Notes: generated from the sequence alone by a model not told the origin. Shown: positions 8,744-16,955, counted from the first letter of the stretch. The stretch: DNA of 31,421 nt from JAICNR01 sp035687725 (GCA_035687725.1 DASRVB010000200.1:1-31421), one strand, 5' to 3'. Translations and numbers: made by a program.

Positions 8744-9604
8744 ATGATCCAGCGCAACATCTCCGTCATCGGGGCGGGCACGATGGGGAACGGCATCGCC
8801 CACGTGTTCGCGATCCACGGCTACCCCGTGACGCTGATCGACAGCGACCCCATCGCGCTCCGCAAGGGGATGGACACGATCGCGAAGAACCTCGAGCGGC
8901 AGGTCTCGAAGGGCGCCATCACCGAGCAGGACCGGGACGTTGCGCTGAACGGCATCGACGCCCAGGAAGACCTCGAGTCCGCGCACGCAGCGGACCTCGT
9001 CGTCGAGGCGATCGTCGAGAACGAGGAGGTCAAGGCCGACGTCTTCCGCACGCTCGACGCGATCGTCCAGCCCCAGGGGATTCTCTCCAGCAACACCTCC
9101 TCGATCTCGATCACGCGTCTCGGCGCGGTCACGTCGCGGCCGGACCAGACGATCGGGATGCACTTCATGAACCCGGTGCCGGTCATGAAGCTTGTCGAAG
9201 TGATCCGCGGATACGCGACCTCCGACGACACGCATCGCACGGTGGTCGAGCTGGCGACGGCCCTGGGGAAGACGCCGGTCACCGTGCGCGACTATCCGGG
9301 CTTCGTATCGAACCGCGTTCTCATGCCGATGATCAACGAGGCGATCTACTGCGTCATGGAGGGAGTGGCCGAGCCGGAAGCGATCGACACGGTCATGAAG
9401 CTCGGCATGAGCCATCCCATGGGACCCTTGACGCTCGCCGACTTCATCGGCCTCGACGTCTGTCTCGCGATCCTCGAAGTCCTCCAGGATGGCCTGGGGG
9501 ATCCCAAGTACCGGCCGTGCCCGCTCCTTCGGCAGATGGTCGCCGCTGGGCGGCTGGGGCGAAAGACCGGCGTGGGATTCTTCGAGTACCGGGAGAGAAC
9601 GTGA
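8744..9604 (+). CDS. 3-hydroxybutyryl-CoA dehydrogenase
   Basis: 286 residues. This enzyme oxidises L-3-hydroxyacyl-CoA with NAD+, or the reverse with NADPH. GAGTMG (10-15) is the NAD-binding turn. VEAIVEN (87-93) and SSNTSS (115-120) line the cofactor site, and catalytic His140 is in IGMHFMNPVPVMKL with Asn190 in PGFVSNR. The C-terminal helical domain ends in GRKTGVGFFEY, as usual. I chose ATG 8744, which follows AGAGG and directly precedes the Rossmann strand. An in-frame ATG 69 bases upstream lies inside the thiolase gene and would add a non-conserved tail. The length matches the short, single-function family. Its stop overlaps the GTG of the second acyl-CoA dehydrogenase. Confidence 0.95.
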   Translation: MIQRNISVIGAGTMGNGIAHVFAIHGYPVTLIDSDPIALRKGMDTIAKNLERQVSKGAITEQDRDVALNGIDAQEDLESAHAADLVVEAIVENEEVKADVFRTLDAIVQPQGILSSNTSSISITRLGAVTSRPDQTIGMHFMNPVPVMKLVEVIRGYATSDDTHRTVVELATALGKTPVTVRDYPGFVSNRVLMPMINEAIYCVMEGVAEPEAIDTVMKLGMSHPMGPLTLADFIGLDVCLAILEVLQDGLGDPKYRPCPLLRQMVAAGRLGRKTGVGFFEYRERT

Positions 9605-10773
9605 CGCTGACGGGATCGAAGGCGACCACGGAAGGGCTCCTTCCGTTGACCGACGACCAGCGCGACATCGTGCGCACGGCTCGGGAATTCGCCGCCAACG
9701 AGCTCGCGCCCCACGTGGCCGAGCGCGATCGCACGGGCGAGTTCTCGCGCGAGGCGATCGACGCGCTCGGCAACCTCGGCTTCCTCGGCATGCTGATCCC
9801 CGAGGAGTGGGGTGGGAGCGGGCTCGACACCGTCACCTACCTGCTCGCGCTCGAGGAGATTGCGCGCGTCGATCCCTCGCTCGCGGTCTCTATGAGCGTC
9901 CACAACTCGCTTCCGACGCAGCTCATCCTGGCACATGGCTCGGACGACCTCAAGGAGCGCTACCTCCGCCCCATGGCGGAAGGGCGGATGCTGGGCGCCT
10001 TCGCGCTCTCCGAGTCCCATGCGGGCTCGGATCCGGCCGCCCTCTCCTGCAGCGCCGTCCGGCGCGGGGACGTCTGGGTCCTCAACGGCGCCAAGGCGTG
10101 GGTCACCAACGGCGGCACGGCCGACATCGTCCTGGCGATGGCGCGGACGGGCGGCAGCGGCTCCCGCGGGGTCAGCGCGTTCGTGATCGAGCCGACCTGG
10201 AAGGGATATTCCGTCGGCAAGGAAGAGAAGAAGATGGGCCTCCGATCGTCGAACACGACCGAGATCGTGTTCCGCGACCTCGAGGTCCCGGCCGCGAACC
10301 TCCTCGGCGAGGAAGGCAAGGGGCTCTCCTATGCGCTCGGCGCGCTCGAGCACGGGCGGCTCGGGATCGCGGCCCAGGCGCTCGGCATCGCGAGCGCGTG
10401 CCTGGATCTCGCGGTCGCCTGGGCCCGCGAGCGGCAGGCGTTCGGTCACCCGATCGCTGACTTTCAGGGAATCCGCTTCCTGCTGGTGGACCTCGCCGCG
10501 CAGATCGAGGCGGCCCGCGCCCTTACCCACGCCGCGGCCGCCAAGAAGGACCGCGGCGAGCACGCCCGCAAGGAAGTCGCCATGGCCAAGCTACTGGCCA
10601 GCCGCGCCGCGATGGACGCCGGCGTGAAGGCGATCCAGGTCTACGGTGGATACGGATACATGAAGGACTACCCGGTGGAGCGATACTTCCGCGACGCCAA
10701 GGTAACGGAGATCTACGAAGGCACTTCCGAGATCCAACGGCTCGTGATTGCCAGCGAACTTCTGGACGGCTAA
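9601..10773 (+). CDS. Acyl-CoA dehydrogenase (second of two)
   Basis: 390 residues from GTG 9601, which overlaps the previous TGA (GTGA). The FAD-binding acyl-CoA dehydrogenase fold is complete: GAFALSESHAGSDPAAL in the beta domain, YGGYGYMKDYPVER in the C-terminal domain and the canonical EIYEGTSEIQR with catalytic Glu373. In contrast to the first copy at 4315, the Tyr before the catalytic Glu is kept. It is diverged enough from that copy to suggest a different acyl chain preference, such as straight short-chain versus branched-chain. Extending the frame upstream to 9517 would run through the dehydrogenase gene and is rejected. This is the last gene of the overlapping run; a 54-base gap follows before the amino-acid dehydrogenase. 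Confidence 0.94.
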   Translation: MTLTGSKATTEGLLPLTDDQRDIVRTAREFAANELAPHVAERDRTGEFSREAIDALGNLGFLGMLIPEEWGGSGLDTVTYLLALEEIARVDPSLAVSMSVHNSLPTQLILAHGSDDLKERYLRPMAEGRMLGAFALSESHAGSDPAALSCSAVRRGDVWVLNGAKAWVTNGGTADIVLAMARTGGSGSRGVSAFVIEPTWKGYSVGKEEKKMGLRSSNTTEIVFRDLEVPAANLLGEEGKGLSYALGALEHGRLGIAAQALGIASACLDLAVAWARERQAFGHPIADFQGIRFLLVDLAAQIEAARALTHAAAAKKDRGEHARKEVAMAKLLASRAAMDAGVKAIQVYGGYGYMKDYPVERYFRDAKVTEIYEGTSEIQRLVIASELLDG

Positions 10774-10827
10774 TCTGAATTCTCCGCCTCAGGCGCGATC
10801 CCTTCGATAACCGAGAGGAGACTGGAC

Positions 10828-11913
10828 TTGGACGTCTTCGACCAGATCCACGGGGCCCATCACGAGCAGGTCGTGTTCTGCCACGATGAGAAGTCGGGCC
10901 TCGATTCGATCATCGCGATCCACGACACGACGCTCGGTCCGGCTCTCGGAGGGACCCGCATGTGGCCGTATCGCTCGGCGGACGAGGCGCTGATCGACGT
11001 CCTGCGACTGTCGGAGGGGATGACGTACAAGGCGGCGGTGGCCGATCTCGAGCTGGGAGGCGGCAAGGCCGTCATCATGGGCGACTCCAAGCGCGACAAA
11101 ACTCCCGAGCTGCTGCGCGCGCACGGGCGCTTCGTCGACACGCTGGGCGGCCGCTACATCACCGCCGAAGACGTGGGGATCGGGGTCGAGGACATGGAGT
11201 ACGTCGCGGAGGAAACGAGGCACGTTACCGGGATCCGGTCGACCCCGCACGGCTCGGGCGATCCCTCCCCCGTAACCGCCTACGGTGTGTACCACGGGAT
11301 CAAAGCCTCATGCCGCAAGAAGCTCGGCACCGATGACCTGAAGGGTATTCGAGTAGCCGTCCAGGGGGCGGGACACGTGGGCTACTACCTCTGCGAGAAC
11401 CTGGCGGCGGAAGGCGCCGTGCTGACGATCTGCGACATCGACGAGGAGCGCGTGCGGAAGGTGGTCGACGACTTCGGCGCCACACCGGTCGAGTCGGACG
11501 AGATCTACGACGTGGAGTGCGACGTCTTCGCGCCGTGCGCCCTCGGGGCGATCATCAACGACGGCACGCTCAGGCGGCTTCGCTGCAGGGTCGTGGCCGG
11601 CGCCGCGAACAACCAGCTCGAGGAAGACCGTCACGGCGACGCGCTGGACGCCAAGGGGATCCTCTACGCGCCGGACTACGTCATCAACGCGGGCGGTCTG
11701 ATCAACGTGTACGGCGAGCTCGTGGGATACGGCCTCGAGACCGCGAAAGAAAAGGCGCGCGGGATCTACGGGACCTTGCTCTCGATCTACGACATCGCGG
11801 AAGACGAGGCGATCCCGACCTATCGCGCCGCCGACCGGCTGGCCCGCGAGCGGATCCGCAAGGCCCGGGAGCAGAAGATCGAGCGGCCGCAGCCGGTGGC
11901 CGAGCGGGCGTGA
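10828..11913 (+). CDS. Leucine/valine (branched-chain) amino acid dehydrogenase
   Basis: 361 residues from TTG 10828, supported by GAGAGGAG about 8 bases upstream. It performs NAD+-dependent oxidative deamination of branched-chain amino acids to 2-oxo acids. The substrate-site lysines fall at Lys68 (MTYKAAVADLELGGGK) and Lys80, the same positions as in the well-studied Bacillus leucine dehydrogenase. Asp115 is in ITAEDVG, and QGAGHVG (179-185) is the NAD motif. Length matches LeuDH (about 364) rather than the longer GDH. Phenylalanine dehydrogenase is a less likely alternative. Located directly after two acyl-CoA dehydrogenases, thiolase and hydroxyacyl-CoA dehydrogenase, it suggests a branched-chain amino acid degradation locus. 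Its final codons overlap rpiB (GTGA). Confidence 0.92.
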   Translation: MDVFDQIHGAHHEQVVFCHDEKSGLDSIIAIHDTTLGPALGGTRMWPYRSADEALIDVLRLSEGMTYKAAVADLELGGGKAVIMGDSKRDKTPELLRAHGRFVDTLGGRYITAEDVGIGVEDMEYVAEETRHVTGIRSTPHGSGDPSPVTAYGVYHGIKASCRKKLGTDDLKGIRVAVQGAGHVGYYLCENLAAEGAVLTICDIDEERVRKVVDDFGATPVESDEIYDVECDVFAPCALGAIINDGTLRRLRCRVVAGAANNQLEEDRHGDALDAKGILYAPDYVINAGGLINVYGELVGYGLETAKEKARGIYGTLLSIYDIAEDEAIPTYRAADRLARERIRKAREQKIERPQPVAERA

Positions 11914-12368
11914 GTCGGCGCGCGGTCCTGCTCGCGGCGGACCACGCCGGGTACGAGCTCAAGCAGGATCTGGCCCGCCACCTCGGCGATCTCGGCTACG
12001 AGGCGATGGATCTAGGGACCGATTCCCCCGACAGCGTCGACTATCCCGATTACGCGCATCGCCTGGCGGAAGCGATGGAGCGCGGCGAGGCGGCGCAGGG
12101 GATCCTCTGTTGCGGTGCCGGCATCGGGATGTCGATCGCCGCTAACCGTCACTCCGGCGTGCGGGCGGCGAACTGTCTCGACGAGCGCATGGCGGCGCTC
12201 GCCCGTGAGCACAACGACGCCAACGTTCTATGCCTGGGCTCGCGACTCCTCGACCCGGACCAGGCCAAGAAGATCGTCTGGGCGTTCCTCGAGACCCCGT
12301 TCGGCGGGGGGCGCCACGGCCGCCGGGTGGAGAAGATCGAGCCCGCGAAGTCTGGCGCGCGCGCGTGA
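11910..12368 (+). CDS. rpiB: Ribose-5-phosphate isomerase B
   Basis: 152 residues from GTG 11910, overlapping the dehydrogenase TGA. It interconverts ribose 5-phosphate and ribulose 5-phosphate in the pentose phosphate pathway. LLAADHAGYELK (7-18) supplies the phosphate-site Asp11-His12. ILCCGAGIGMSIAANR (65-80) carries the catalytic Cys68, equivalent to Cys66 of the E. coli enzyme, and the anion-hole glycines. GVRAA and NDANVLCLGSR complete the RpiB/LacAB fold. Length is typical. It is followed immediately by glyA, again with a GTGA overlap; an rpiB-glyA pairing is common in bacteria. The open frame extends much further upstream, but that part is a shadow of the dehydrogenase gene. Confidence 0.96.
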   Translation: MSRRAVLLAADHAGYELKQDLARHLGDLGYEAMDLGTDSPDSVDYPDYAHRLAEAMERGEAAQGILCCGAGIGMSIAANRHSGVRAANCLDERMAALAREHNDANVLCLGSRLLDPDQAKKIVWAFLETPFGGGRHGRRVEKIEPAKSGARA

Positions 12369-13645
12369 AGGGGCTGCGCGAGACCGATCCCGAGATCTTC
12401 GAAGTCCTTCTCTCCGAGATAGAGCGCCAGGCCGACGGCCTGGAGCTGATCGCCAGCGAGAACTTCGTGAGCCCCGCCGTCCTCGAGGCAACCGGCTCCG
12501 TCCTCACGAACAAGTACGCCGAGGGGTATCCGGGAAAGCGCTACTACGGGGGCTGTGAAGTCGTGGACGTCGCCGAGCGGGTGGCGATCGAACGCGCGAC
12601 GGAGCTATTCGGCGCCGAGCATGCCAACGTCCAGCCACACAGCGGCTCGCAGGCCAACATGGCGGCGTACCTGGCGCTGATGGAGCCTGGCGAGAAGCTG
12701 CTCGGCATGGACCTCTCGGCCGGGGGACACCTGACCCATGGCAGCAAGGTCAATTTCAGCGGCCGGCTCTTCGAAGTCGCGAGCTACGGCGTCGATGCCG
12801 ACAGCGGGCTCATCGATTACGAGGCGCTCGCGCGCGTCGCGGAGGAGGCGCGGCCGCAGGTCGTCATTGCGGGCGGCAGCGCATACAGCCGGACGATCGA
12901 CTTCGTGCGCTTCCGCGAGGTGGCCGATTCCATCGGCGCGCGGCTGGTGGTCGACATGGCCCACTTCGCCGGTCTCGTCGCGGGAGGCGCGTTCCCGTCG
13001 CCGGTCCCGCACGCGGACATCGTCACCTCGACCACGCACAAGACGTTGCGCGGGCCCCGCGGCGGATTGATCCTGTGCCGCGAGGAGCACGCGAAGGCGG
13101 TCGGGAAGTGGATCTTCCCCGGCATCCAGGGCGGGCCGCTGATGCACGTCATCGCCGCCAAGGCGGTTGCCTTCGGCGAGGCGCTCGAGCCCTCGTTCCG
13201 GGACTACGCGGCGCGCGTGATCGACAACGCGCGCGCGCTCGCCGCCACCCTGGTCGACCGCGGCTACCACGTGGTCACGGGCGGCACCGACTCGCATCTC
13301 TTCCTGGTCGACCTGCAAAAGAGCGGCGAGCTGACGGGGAAGGACGCCGAGGCCGCGCTCGGCTTGGCCGGAATGACGGTCAACAAGAACACCGTGCCGG
13401 GCGAGACCCGGAGTCCCTTCGTCACCAGCGGTATTCGGATCGGCACCCCCGCCTTGACGACCCGCGGCATGAACGAGGAAGAGATGGGTCGGATCGGGGG
13501 GTGGATGGCCGACGTCCTCGACGCGCCGGAAGACCGCGACCGCCTGAGCGCCGTGCGGGAGCAGGTTCGCGAGCTCTGCGCCTCGTTCCCGCTCTATCGC
13601 GGCCTGCTGGACGCGCGCCGCGCCCCGGTTCCGATCGCGCGCTGA
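12365..13645 (+). CDS. glyA: Serine hydroxymethyltransferase
   Basis: 426 residues from GTG 12365, which overlaps the rpiB stop. This PLP enzyme converts serine and tetrahydrofolate to glycine and 5,10-methylene-THF, feeding one-carbon metabolism. LELIASENFVS (27-37), TNKYAEGYPGKRYYGG (48-63) and VVDMAH with Asp197 and His200 are present. The Schiff-base lysine is Lys226 in TSTTHKTLRGPRGG, and VNKNTVPGE and SGIRIGTPALTTRG follow in the C-terminal part. Length is normal. The N-terminus MKGLRETDPEIF fits the family, so the longer upstream frame starting at 12230 is rejected. The next gene begins 13 bases later. Confidence 0.97.
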   Translation: MKGLRETDPEIFEVLLSEIERQADGLELIASENFVSPAVLEATGSVLTNKYAEGYPGKRYYGGCEVVDVAERVAIERATELFGAEHANVQPHSGSQANMAAYLALMEPGEKLLGMDLSAGGHLTHGSKVNFSGRLFEVASYGVDADSGLIDYEALARVAEEARPQVVIAGGSAYSRTIDFVRFREVADSIGARLVVDMAHFAGLVAGGAFPSPVPHADIVTSTTHKTLRGPRGGLILCREEHAKAVGKWIFPGIQGGPLMHVIAAKAVAFGEALEPSFRDYAARVIDNARALAATLVDRGYHVVTGGTDSHLFLVDLQKSGELTGKDAEAALGLAGMTVNKNTVPGETRSPFVTSGIRIGTPALTTRGMNEEEMGRIGGWMADVLDAPEDRDRLSAVREQVRELCASFPLYRGLLDARRAPVPIAR

Positions 13646-13658
13646 GGAGCTTTTTCCG

Positions 13659-14312
13659 ATGAGCTTCCGGATCCCGGTCCGCCCGGCGGAGGCGGAGACG
13701 ATCGTCCGGGGGTCCCGGTTCCGGGCCTGGATCGGACGCGCCGACGACGCCCAGGAGGCCGATGGCGCGCTCGCCCGCCGCGCCGCGGCGGGGAAGGACG
13801 CCACCCACCATTGCTGGGCGTATCGCGTCTGGCGCGAAGGGCGGATCGAAGAGGCAGGGTTCGACGCCGGCGAACCGGGCGGTACCGCGGGCCGGCCCAT
13901 CCTTGGCTCGCTCCAGGCCGAGGGGCTGGTCCAGGCCGTGTGCGTGGTCTCGCGCTGGTTCGGCGGCGTGAAGCTGGGTACCGGCGGGCTCGTGCGCGCG
14001 TATGCCAGCGCCGCCAGGGCCGCGATCGAGGCCGCCCGCGATGCCGGCGCCGTGCTCGACGCGAGACAGGAAGCGGCCTTCGACGTCCGCTTCCCGTACG
14101 CGCTCTCGGGCGCCATCCAGCGGGTCGTCTCCCGATTCGCCGCCTCCTCTGCGGGCTCGGACTACGGTGAGGTCGTGGAGCTCGAGCTACGCGTCGCGGC
14201 CGATCGCGCCGACGCGTTCGAGCGCGCGCTCGCCGACGGCACGGCCGGGGCGATCGACCTGCGCCGGGGAACTGTGCGCTGGGAGCCCGTCCCGCCGCGC
14301 ACGGCACGCTGA
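13659..14312 (+). CDS. YigZ/IMPACT (UPF0029) family protein
   Basis: 217 residues. The N-terminal IMPACT domain is recognisable by the hallmark stretch GEPGGTAGRPILG (about 71-83), followed by VVSRWFGGVKLGTGGL (about 97-112), which is strongly conserved from bacteria to eukaryotic IMPACT. The C-terminal ferredoxin-like domain (about 137-205) corresponds to DUF1949. The bacterial role is unclear; the eukaryotic protein binds GCN1 and dampens GCN2 signalling. ATG 13659 has AGGAG about 10 bases upstream. It follows glyA by 13 bases and probably shares its transcript. A typical promoter and hsp20 follow, so it is likely the last gene of this unit. Length is typical. Confidence 0.92.
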   Translation: MSFRIPVRPAEAETIVRGSRFRAWIGRADDAQEADGALARRAAAGKDATHHCWAYRVWREGRIEEAGFDAGEPGGTAGRPILGSLQAEGLVQAVCVVSRWFGGVKLGTGGLVRAYASAARAAIEAARDAGAVLDARQEAAFDVRFPYALSGAIQRVVSRFAASSAGSDYGEVVELELRVAADRADAFERALADGTAGAIDLRRGTVRWEPVPPRTAR

Positions 14313-14328
14313 GCGGGGTGAGATCCGC

Positions 14329-14358
14329 TTGACGCCGCGCTTCGCGGCCGCCTACCTT
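14329..14358 (+). promoter_or_regulatory. Promoter for hsp20 (TTGACG, 18-base spacer, TACCTT) with an inverted repeat in the spacer
   Basis: TTGACG at 14329-14334 and TACCTT at 14353-14358 are separated by 18 bases. The pattern is almost identical to the one before rpoD (26079-26108), with matching TACCTTC ends. The spacer contains GCCGCG-CTT-CGCGGC (14334-14348), a perfect 6-bp inverted repeat that could be an operator. Transcription would start near 14365, giving a leader of about 20 bases. Confidence 0.6.
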
Positions 14359-14383
14359 CGACTCGTCTCGAGCAGGGAGCAGC

Positions 14384-14812
14384 ATGAGCGACAAGACACG
14401 CGAGAAGACGCCGGTCGAAGAGCTGCTGGCGGACATCGATTCGTACATCCATGACTGGTTCCAGGCCAAGCTGCCGTTCACGTTCCAGGGCGGGGTCCGC
14501 TGGACGCCCCCCACGGACGTATACGAAACCGAAGACGCGGTGCACGTTACCATGGCCATTCCCGGCACCCGCCCGGAGGACATGAGCGTGCAGTTCGAGC
14601 ACGATACCCTCCTCGTGCGAGGAGTCCGCCGCGAGCGGTGCGGCGATGCCCGCCGCTACCACAAGATGGAGATCCCCGTCGGCGCCTTCTCCAGGCGCCT
14701 GCGCGTCGCGCGACAGGTGAACGCAGACGGCATCAAAGTTGCGTATACCGAGGGCATGCTTCGCGTGACGCTTCCCAAAGTCCGTCCCCGGGTCGACGTG
14801 CCGATCGCCTGA
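14384..14812 (+). CDS. Small heat-shock protein, Hsp20/alpha-crystallin family
   Basis: 142 residues. An ATP-independent holdase that keeps unfolding proteins soluble in the cytoplasm. The alpha-crystallin domain spans about residues 43-133, from PTDVYETEDAVHVTMAIPG through the strand-6 region to GMLRVTLPK (124-132), equivalent to the canonical GVLTVTLPK. The N-terminal arm (1-40) is short and includes an aromatic-rich SYIHDWF segment. The C-terminal VDVPIA tail resembles the I-x-I/V anchor used for oligomer assembly. ATG 14384 is preceded by GGGAGCAGC. It has its own promoter, with a spacer palindrome that may regulate it. The next gene starts one base after its stop. Confidence 0.93.
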   Translation: MSDKTREKTPVEELLADIDSYIHDWFQAKLPFTFQGGVRWTPPTDVYETEDAVHVTMAIPGTRPEDMSVQFEHDTLLVRGVRRERCGDARRYHKMEIPVGAFSRRLRVARQVNADGIKVAYTEGMLRVTLPKVRPRVDVPIA

Positions 14813-14813
14813 G

Positions 14814-15200
14814 ATGGAAAGCATCTACCTCGACTGCACCACGCTCGAGCGACTGGGGACGCTCGAACCCCGCTACAACGAACGCGCGTACGCCTTCGTC
14901 CTTGCGGCGCTCGAGGAGGTCGTGCAGAAGCTTCCTCGTCGCAGGCACGTGTCCGGCAGCGAGCTGGTCGCCGGCTGCCGCGACCTCGCACTCCGGCTCT
15001 ATGGGCCGATGGCCAAGACCGTGCTCGAGTACTGGAACGTGCGCGCCACGCGCGACATCGGCGAGGTGGTGTTCAACCTGCTCGAAGTGGGGGTGCTTTC
15101 CAAGGACGAGACCGACTCGAGGAACGACTTCGACGACCTATTCGACTTTACGGAAGTCTTCGAGACGAACTATCCCTGGGGAGGGCGCTCGCTCGCCTGA
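14814..15200 (+). CDS. Minf_1886-family conserved protein of unknown function
   Basis: 128 residues. The sequence matches what I know of the Minf_1886 family: a tyrosine-rich N-terminus with RYNERAYAFVLAALE, then RRHVSGSELVAGCRDLAL, YGPMAKTVLEYWNVRATRD, GEVVFNLLEVGVLSKDE and the acidic DFDDLFDFTEVFE. No catalytic function has been established for this family, and none is inferred. It is soluble with no signal peptide. It begins one base after the hsp20 stop, so the two are almost certainly co-transcribed, which may place it in a stress-response setting. Length is within the usual 120-150 residues. Confidence 0.85.
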   Translation: MESIYLDCTTLERLGTLEPRYNERAYAFVLAALEEVVQKLPRRRHVSGSELVAGCRDLALRLYGPMAKTVLEYWNVRATRDIGEVVFNLLEVGVLSKDETDSRNDFDDLFDFTEVFETNYPWGGRSLA

Positions 15201-15227
15201 GCTCGGGCAATACGGGAGGGGGATGGG

Positions 15228-15419
15228 ATGGAAGGTCAGTTTCCACAATGCCAGAAATGCAACGAGGGAGTGCTGCTGCCGCTGTCCGATTACGGGCGGG
15301 AGGGCGCGACGATCCGCTACAAGGCATGGGTCTGCACGAACCCCGAGTGTGGATTCAACCTGAGGATCGACAACGGGGAGATCTCCATCGGCCGCACAGT
15401 CGGGCAGTCCTTCAAATAA
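15228..15419 (+). CDS. Zinc-ribbon microprotein
   Basis: 63 residues. Two CxxC-type knuckles (C8-x2-C11 and C36-x4-C41 in CTNPEC) form a rubredoxin-like zinc ribbon. Between and after them are short beta strands (TIRYKAWVC, GFNLRIDNGEISIGR). It has a strong purine-rich ribosome-binding site (GGGAGGGGGATGGG) before the ATG. Proteins of this size and pattern are usually uncharacterised nucleic-acid or protein-binding adaptors. It sits 27 bases after the Minf_1886 gene. The coding assignment is supported by codon bias and the ribosome-binding site; function is unknown. Confidence 0.8.
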   Translation: MEGQFPQCQKCNEGVLLPLSDYGREGATIRYKAWVCTNPECGFNLRIDNGEISIGRTVGQSFK

Positions 15420-15438
15420 CATTTCCTGTCCCGGCGCC

Positions 15439-16125
15439 GTGATCCGCGCCATCGTCTTCGATCTAGACAACACGCTCGTCGATTTCATGTCGATGAAGAG
15501 GCTCGCCGTGGAGGCCGCCATCGACGCCATGATCGACGCGGGACTGCCCCTCGAGCGCGACGACGCCGAACGGGAGATCTTCGCGATCTACGAGCGTGAG
15601 GGGATCGAGTACCAGCGGGTGTTCGACGACCTGCTGGAGTCCCGGATGGGACACGTGGACCACAAGATCCTGGCCGCGGGAATCGTGGCGTACAGACGGG
15701 CGCGCGAGGCGGCGCTGGTGCTCTATCCGCACGTGACCGTTACGCTGATGACCCTGATCAAGAAGGGGCTCAAACTCGCGGTCGTATCGGATGCCCCGCG
15801 CAGAGAGGCCTGGCTGAGGCTTTGCTATCTCAACTTGCATCACATGTTCGACGTGGTGGTTACGCATGAAGACACGGGGGAGCGAAAGCCGTCGTCGGCG
15901 CCGTTCCGGCTGGCGCTGGAGAAGCTCGGCGTCGAGCCCGAGGAGGCGCTGATGGTCGGGGACTGGCCGGAGCGCGACGTCGTCGGGGCGATGCAGCTCG
16001 GGATGCGGACTGCGTTCGCGCGGTATGGCGACACGTTTGGGACCAATCATTCGGGGGCCGATTACGATCTCGAGGACCTCCAGCAGCTCGTCGAGATCGT
16101 GGAGCGAATCGAGGAGGGCGCGTGA
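15439..16125 (+). CDS. HAD-superfamily hydrolase (phosphatase-like)
   Basis: 228 residues from GTG 15439. HAD motif I is D8-L-D10-N-T with the nucleophile Asp8. A helical cap (about 17-95) follows. Motif II is VVS117D118, motif III is K150P after GERK, and motif IV is G174DWPERD180. All catalytic residues for Mg2+-dependent phosphoryl transfer are present. The cap and overall length resemble phosphoglycolate phosphatase or TIGR02253-type HAD proteins. The D(x)WPERD motif is seen in that subgroup, but the substrate cannot be named. Its GCGTGA end overlaps the HIT gene start, so it is translated together with HIT and YqeY. Confidence 0.92.
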   Translation: MIRAIVFDLDNTLVDFMSMKRLAVEAAIDAMIDAGLPLERDDAEREIFAIYEREGIEYQRVFDDLLESRMGHVDHKILAAGIVAYRRAREAALVLYPHVTVTLMTLIKKGLKLAVVSDAPRREAWLRLCYLNLHHMFDVVVTHEDTGERKPSSAPFRLALEKLGVEPEEALMVGDWPERDVVGAMQLGMRTAFARYGDTFGTNHSGADYDLEDLQQLVEIVERIEEGA

Positions 16126-16466
16126 ACGACTGCCTGTTCTGCAGGATCGTGGCCGGCGAGATCCCGGCCGACCTCGTCGCCGAGGGGGACGACTGGGTGG
16201 CGTTCCGCGACGTCAATCCCCAGGCGCCGACGCACATCCTCGTCGTGCCTCGACGACACATCGCGACGCTCGACGACCTGACGCCTTCCGACGCGCCCCT
16301 GATGGGCTCGCTGATCGCGGCGGCCGCGGAGATCGCCCGGGACGAGGAGCTCGTCGGCGGTGGCTATCGGCTGGCGGCCAACTGCGGCGCCGGCGCGGGC
16401 CAGAGCGTGTTCCACATCCACCTGCATCTGCTGGGCGGGCGCCGCTTCTCGTGGCCGCCGGGATAG
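16122..16466 (+). CDS. HIT-family nucleotide-binding hydrolase
   Basis: 114 residues from GTG 16122 (GTGA overlap with the HAD gene). The histidine triad is H98-I-H100-L-H102-L in VFHIHLHLLGGR. CLFC (4-7) and His46 form the zinc knuckle typical of the Hint branch, followed by PTHILVVPRRH. Hint proteins hydrolyse nucleoside phosphoramidates and aminoacyl-AMP, a housekeeping clean-up activity in the cytoplasm. Length is the standard 110-115 residues. YqeY follows after 8 bases with its own good ribosome-binding site; a HIT-YqeY pairing is frequent next to rpsU in other bacteria, although no rpsU is seen here. Confidence 0.95.
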   Translation: MNDCLFCRIVAGEIPADLVAEGDDWVAFRDVNPQAPTHILVVPRRHIATLDDLTPSDAPLMGSLIAAAAEIARDEELVGGGYRLAANCGAGAGQSVFHIHLHLLGGRRFSWPPG

Positions 16467-16474
16467 GGAGAGAC

Positions 16475-16918
16475 ATGACCATCATCGAGCGAATCCAGAC
16501 GGACCAGAAGTCGGCGCTCAAGGCCGGCGAGAAGGAGCGACTCTCGGCGCTCAGGCTCCTATCGAGCGAGCTCAAGAATCGCCGCATCGAGCTGGGGAGG
16601 GACCTGACCGACGAGGATGCGATCGATGTCCTCATGAAGGCGCTCAAGCAGCGCCGGGAGTCCGAGGAGCAATACACGAAAGGCGGTCGACCGGAGCTCG
16701 CCGAGCGAGAGGCCGCGGAGGCCGAGGTAATCCGCGGCTATCTGCCCGCGCAGCTGTCGACAGAGGAGCTGGACGCCATGGTAGATGCCGCGATCGCCGA
16801 AGCGGGGGCGACGTCCGTGAAGGACATGGGCGCGGTGATGGGGCGGCTCATGCCGAAGCTCAAGGGTCGCGCCGAGGGCGCAGTCGTCAGCGCGCGCGTG
16901 AAGGAGCGCCTGGGGTGA
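16475..16918 (+). CDS. GatB/YqeY domain protein
   Basis: 147 residues. The whole length corresponds to the YqeY all-helical domain also found at the C-terminus of GatB: KERLSALRLLSSELKNRRIE, the KALKQRRESEEQYTKGGR basic helix, VIRGYLPAQLSTEEL, then AVMGRLMPKLKGRAEGAVV. This domain contacts tRNA in GatB; the stand-alone protein has no established activity. ATG 16475 follows AGGGAGAG. A long open frame upstream (from 16025) is a shadow across the HAD and HIT genes. The gene is followed by a strong terminator at 16956, marking the end of the operon that probably begins at hsp20 or later. Confidence 0.94.
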   Translation: MTIIERIQTDQKSALKAGEKERLSALRLLSSELKNRRIELGRDLTDEDAIDVLMKALKQRRESEEQYTKGGRPELAEREAAEAEVIRGYLPAQLSTEELDAMVDAAIAEAGATSVKDMGAVMGRLMPKLKGRAEGAVVSARVKERLG

Positions 16919-16955
16919 ACGCTGAGCCGAGGTTCAAAGACAAACGCTGCGAGAG

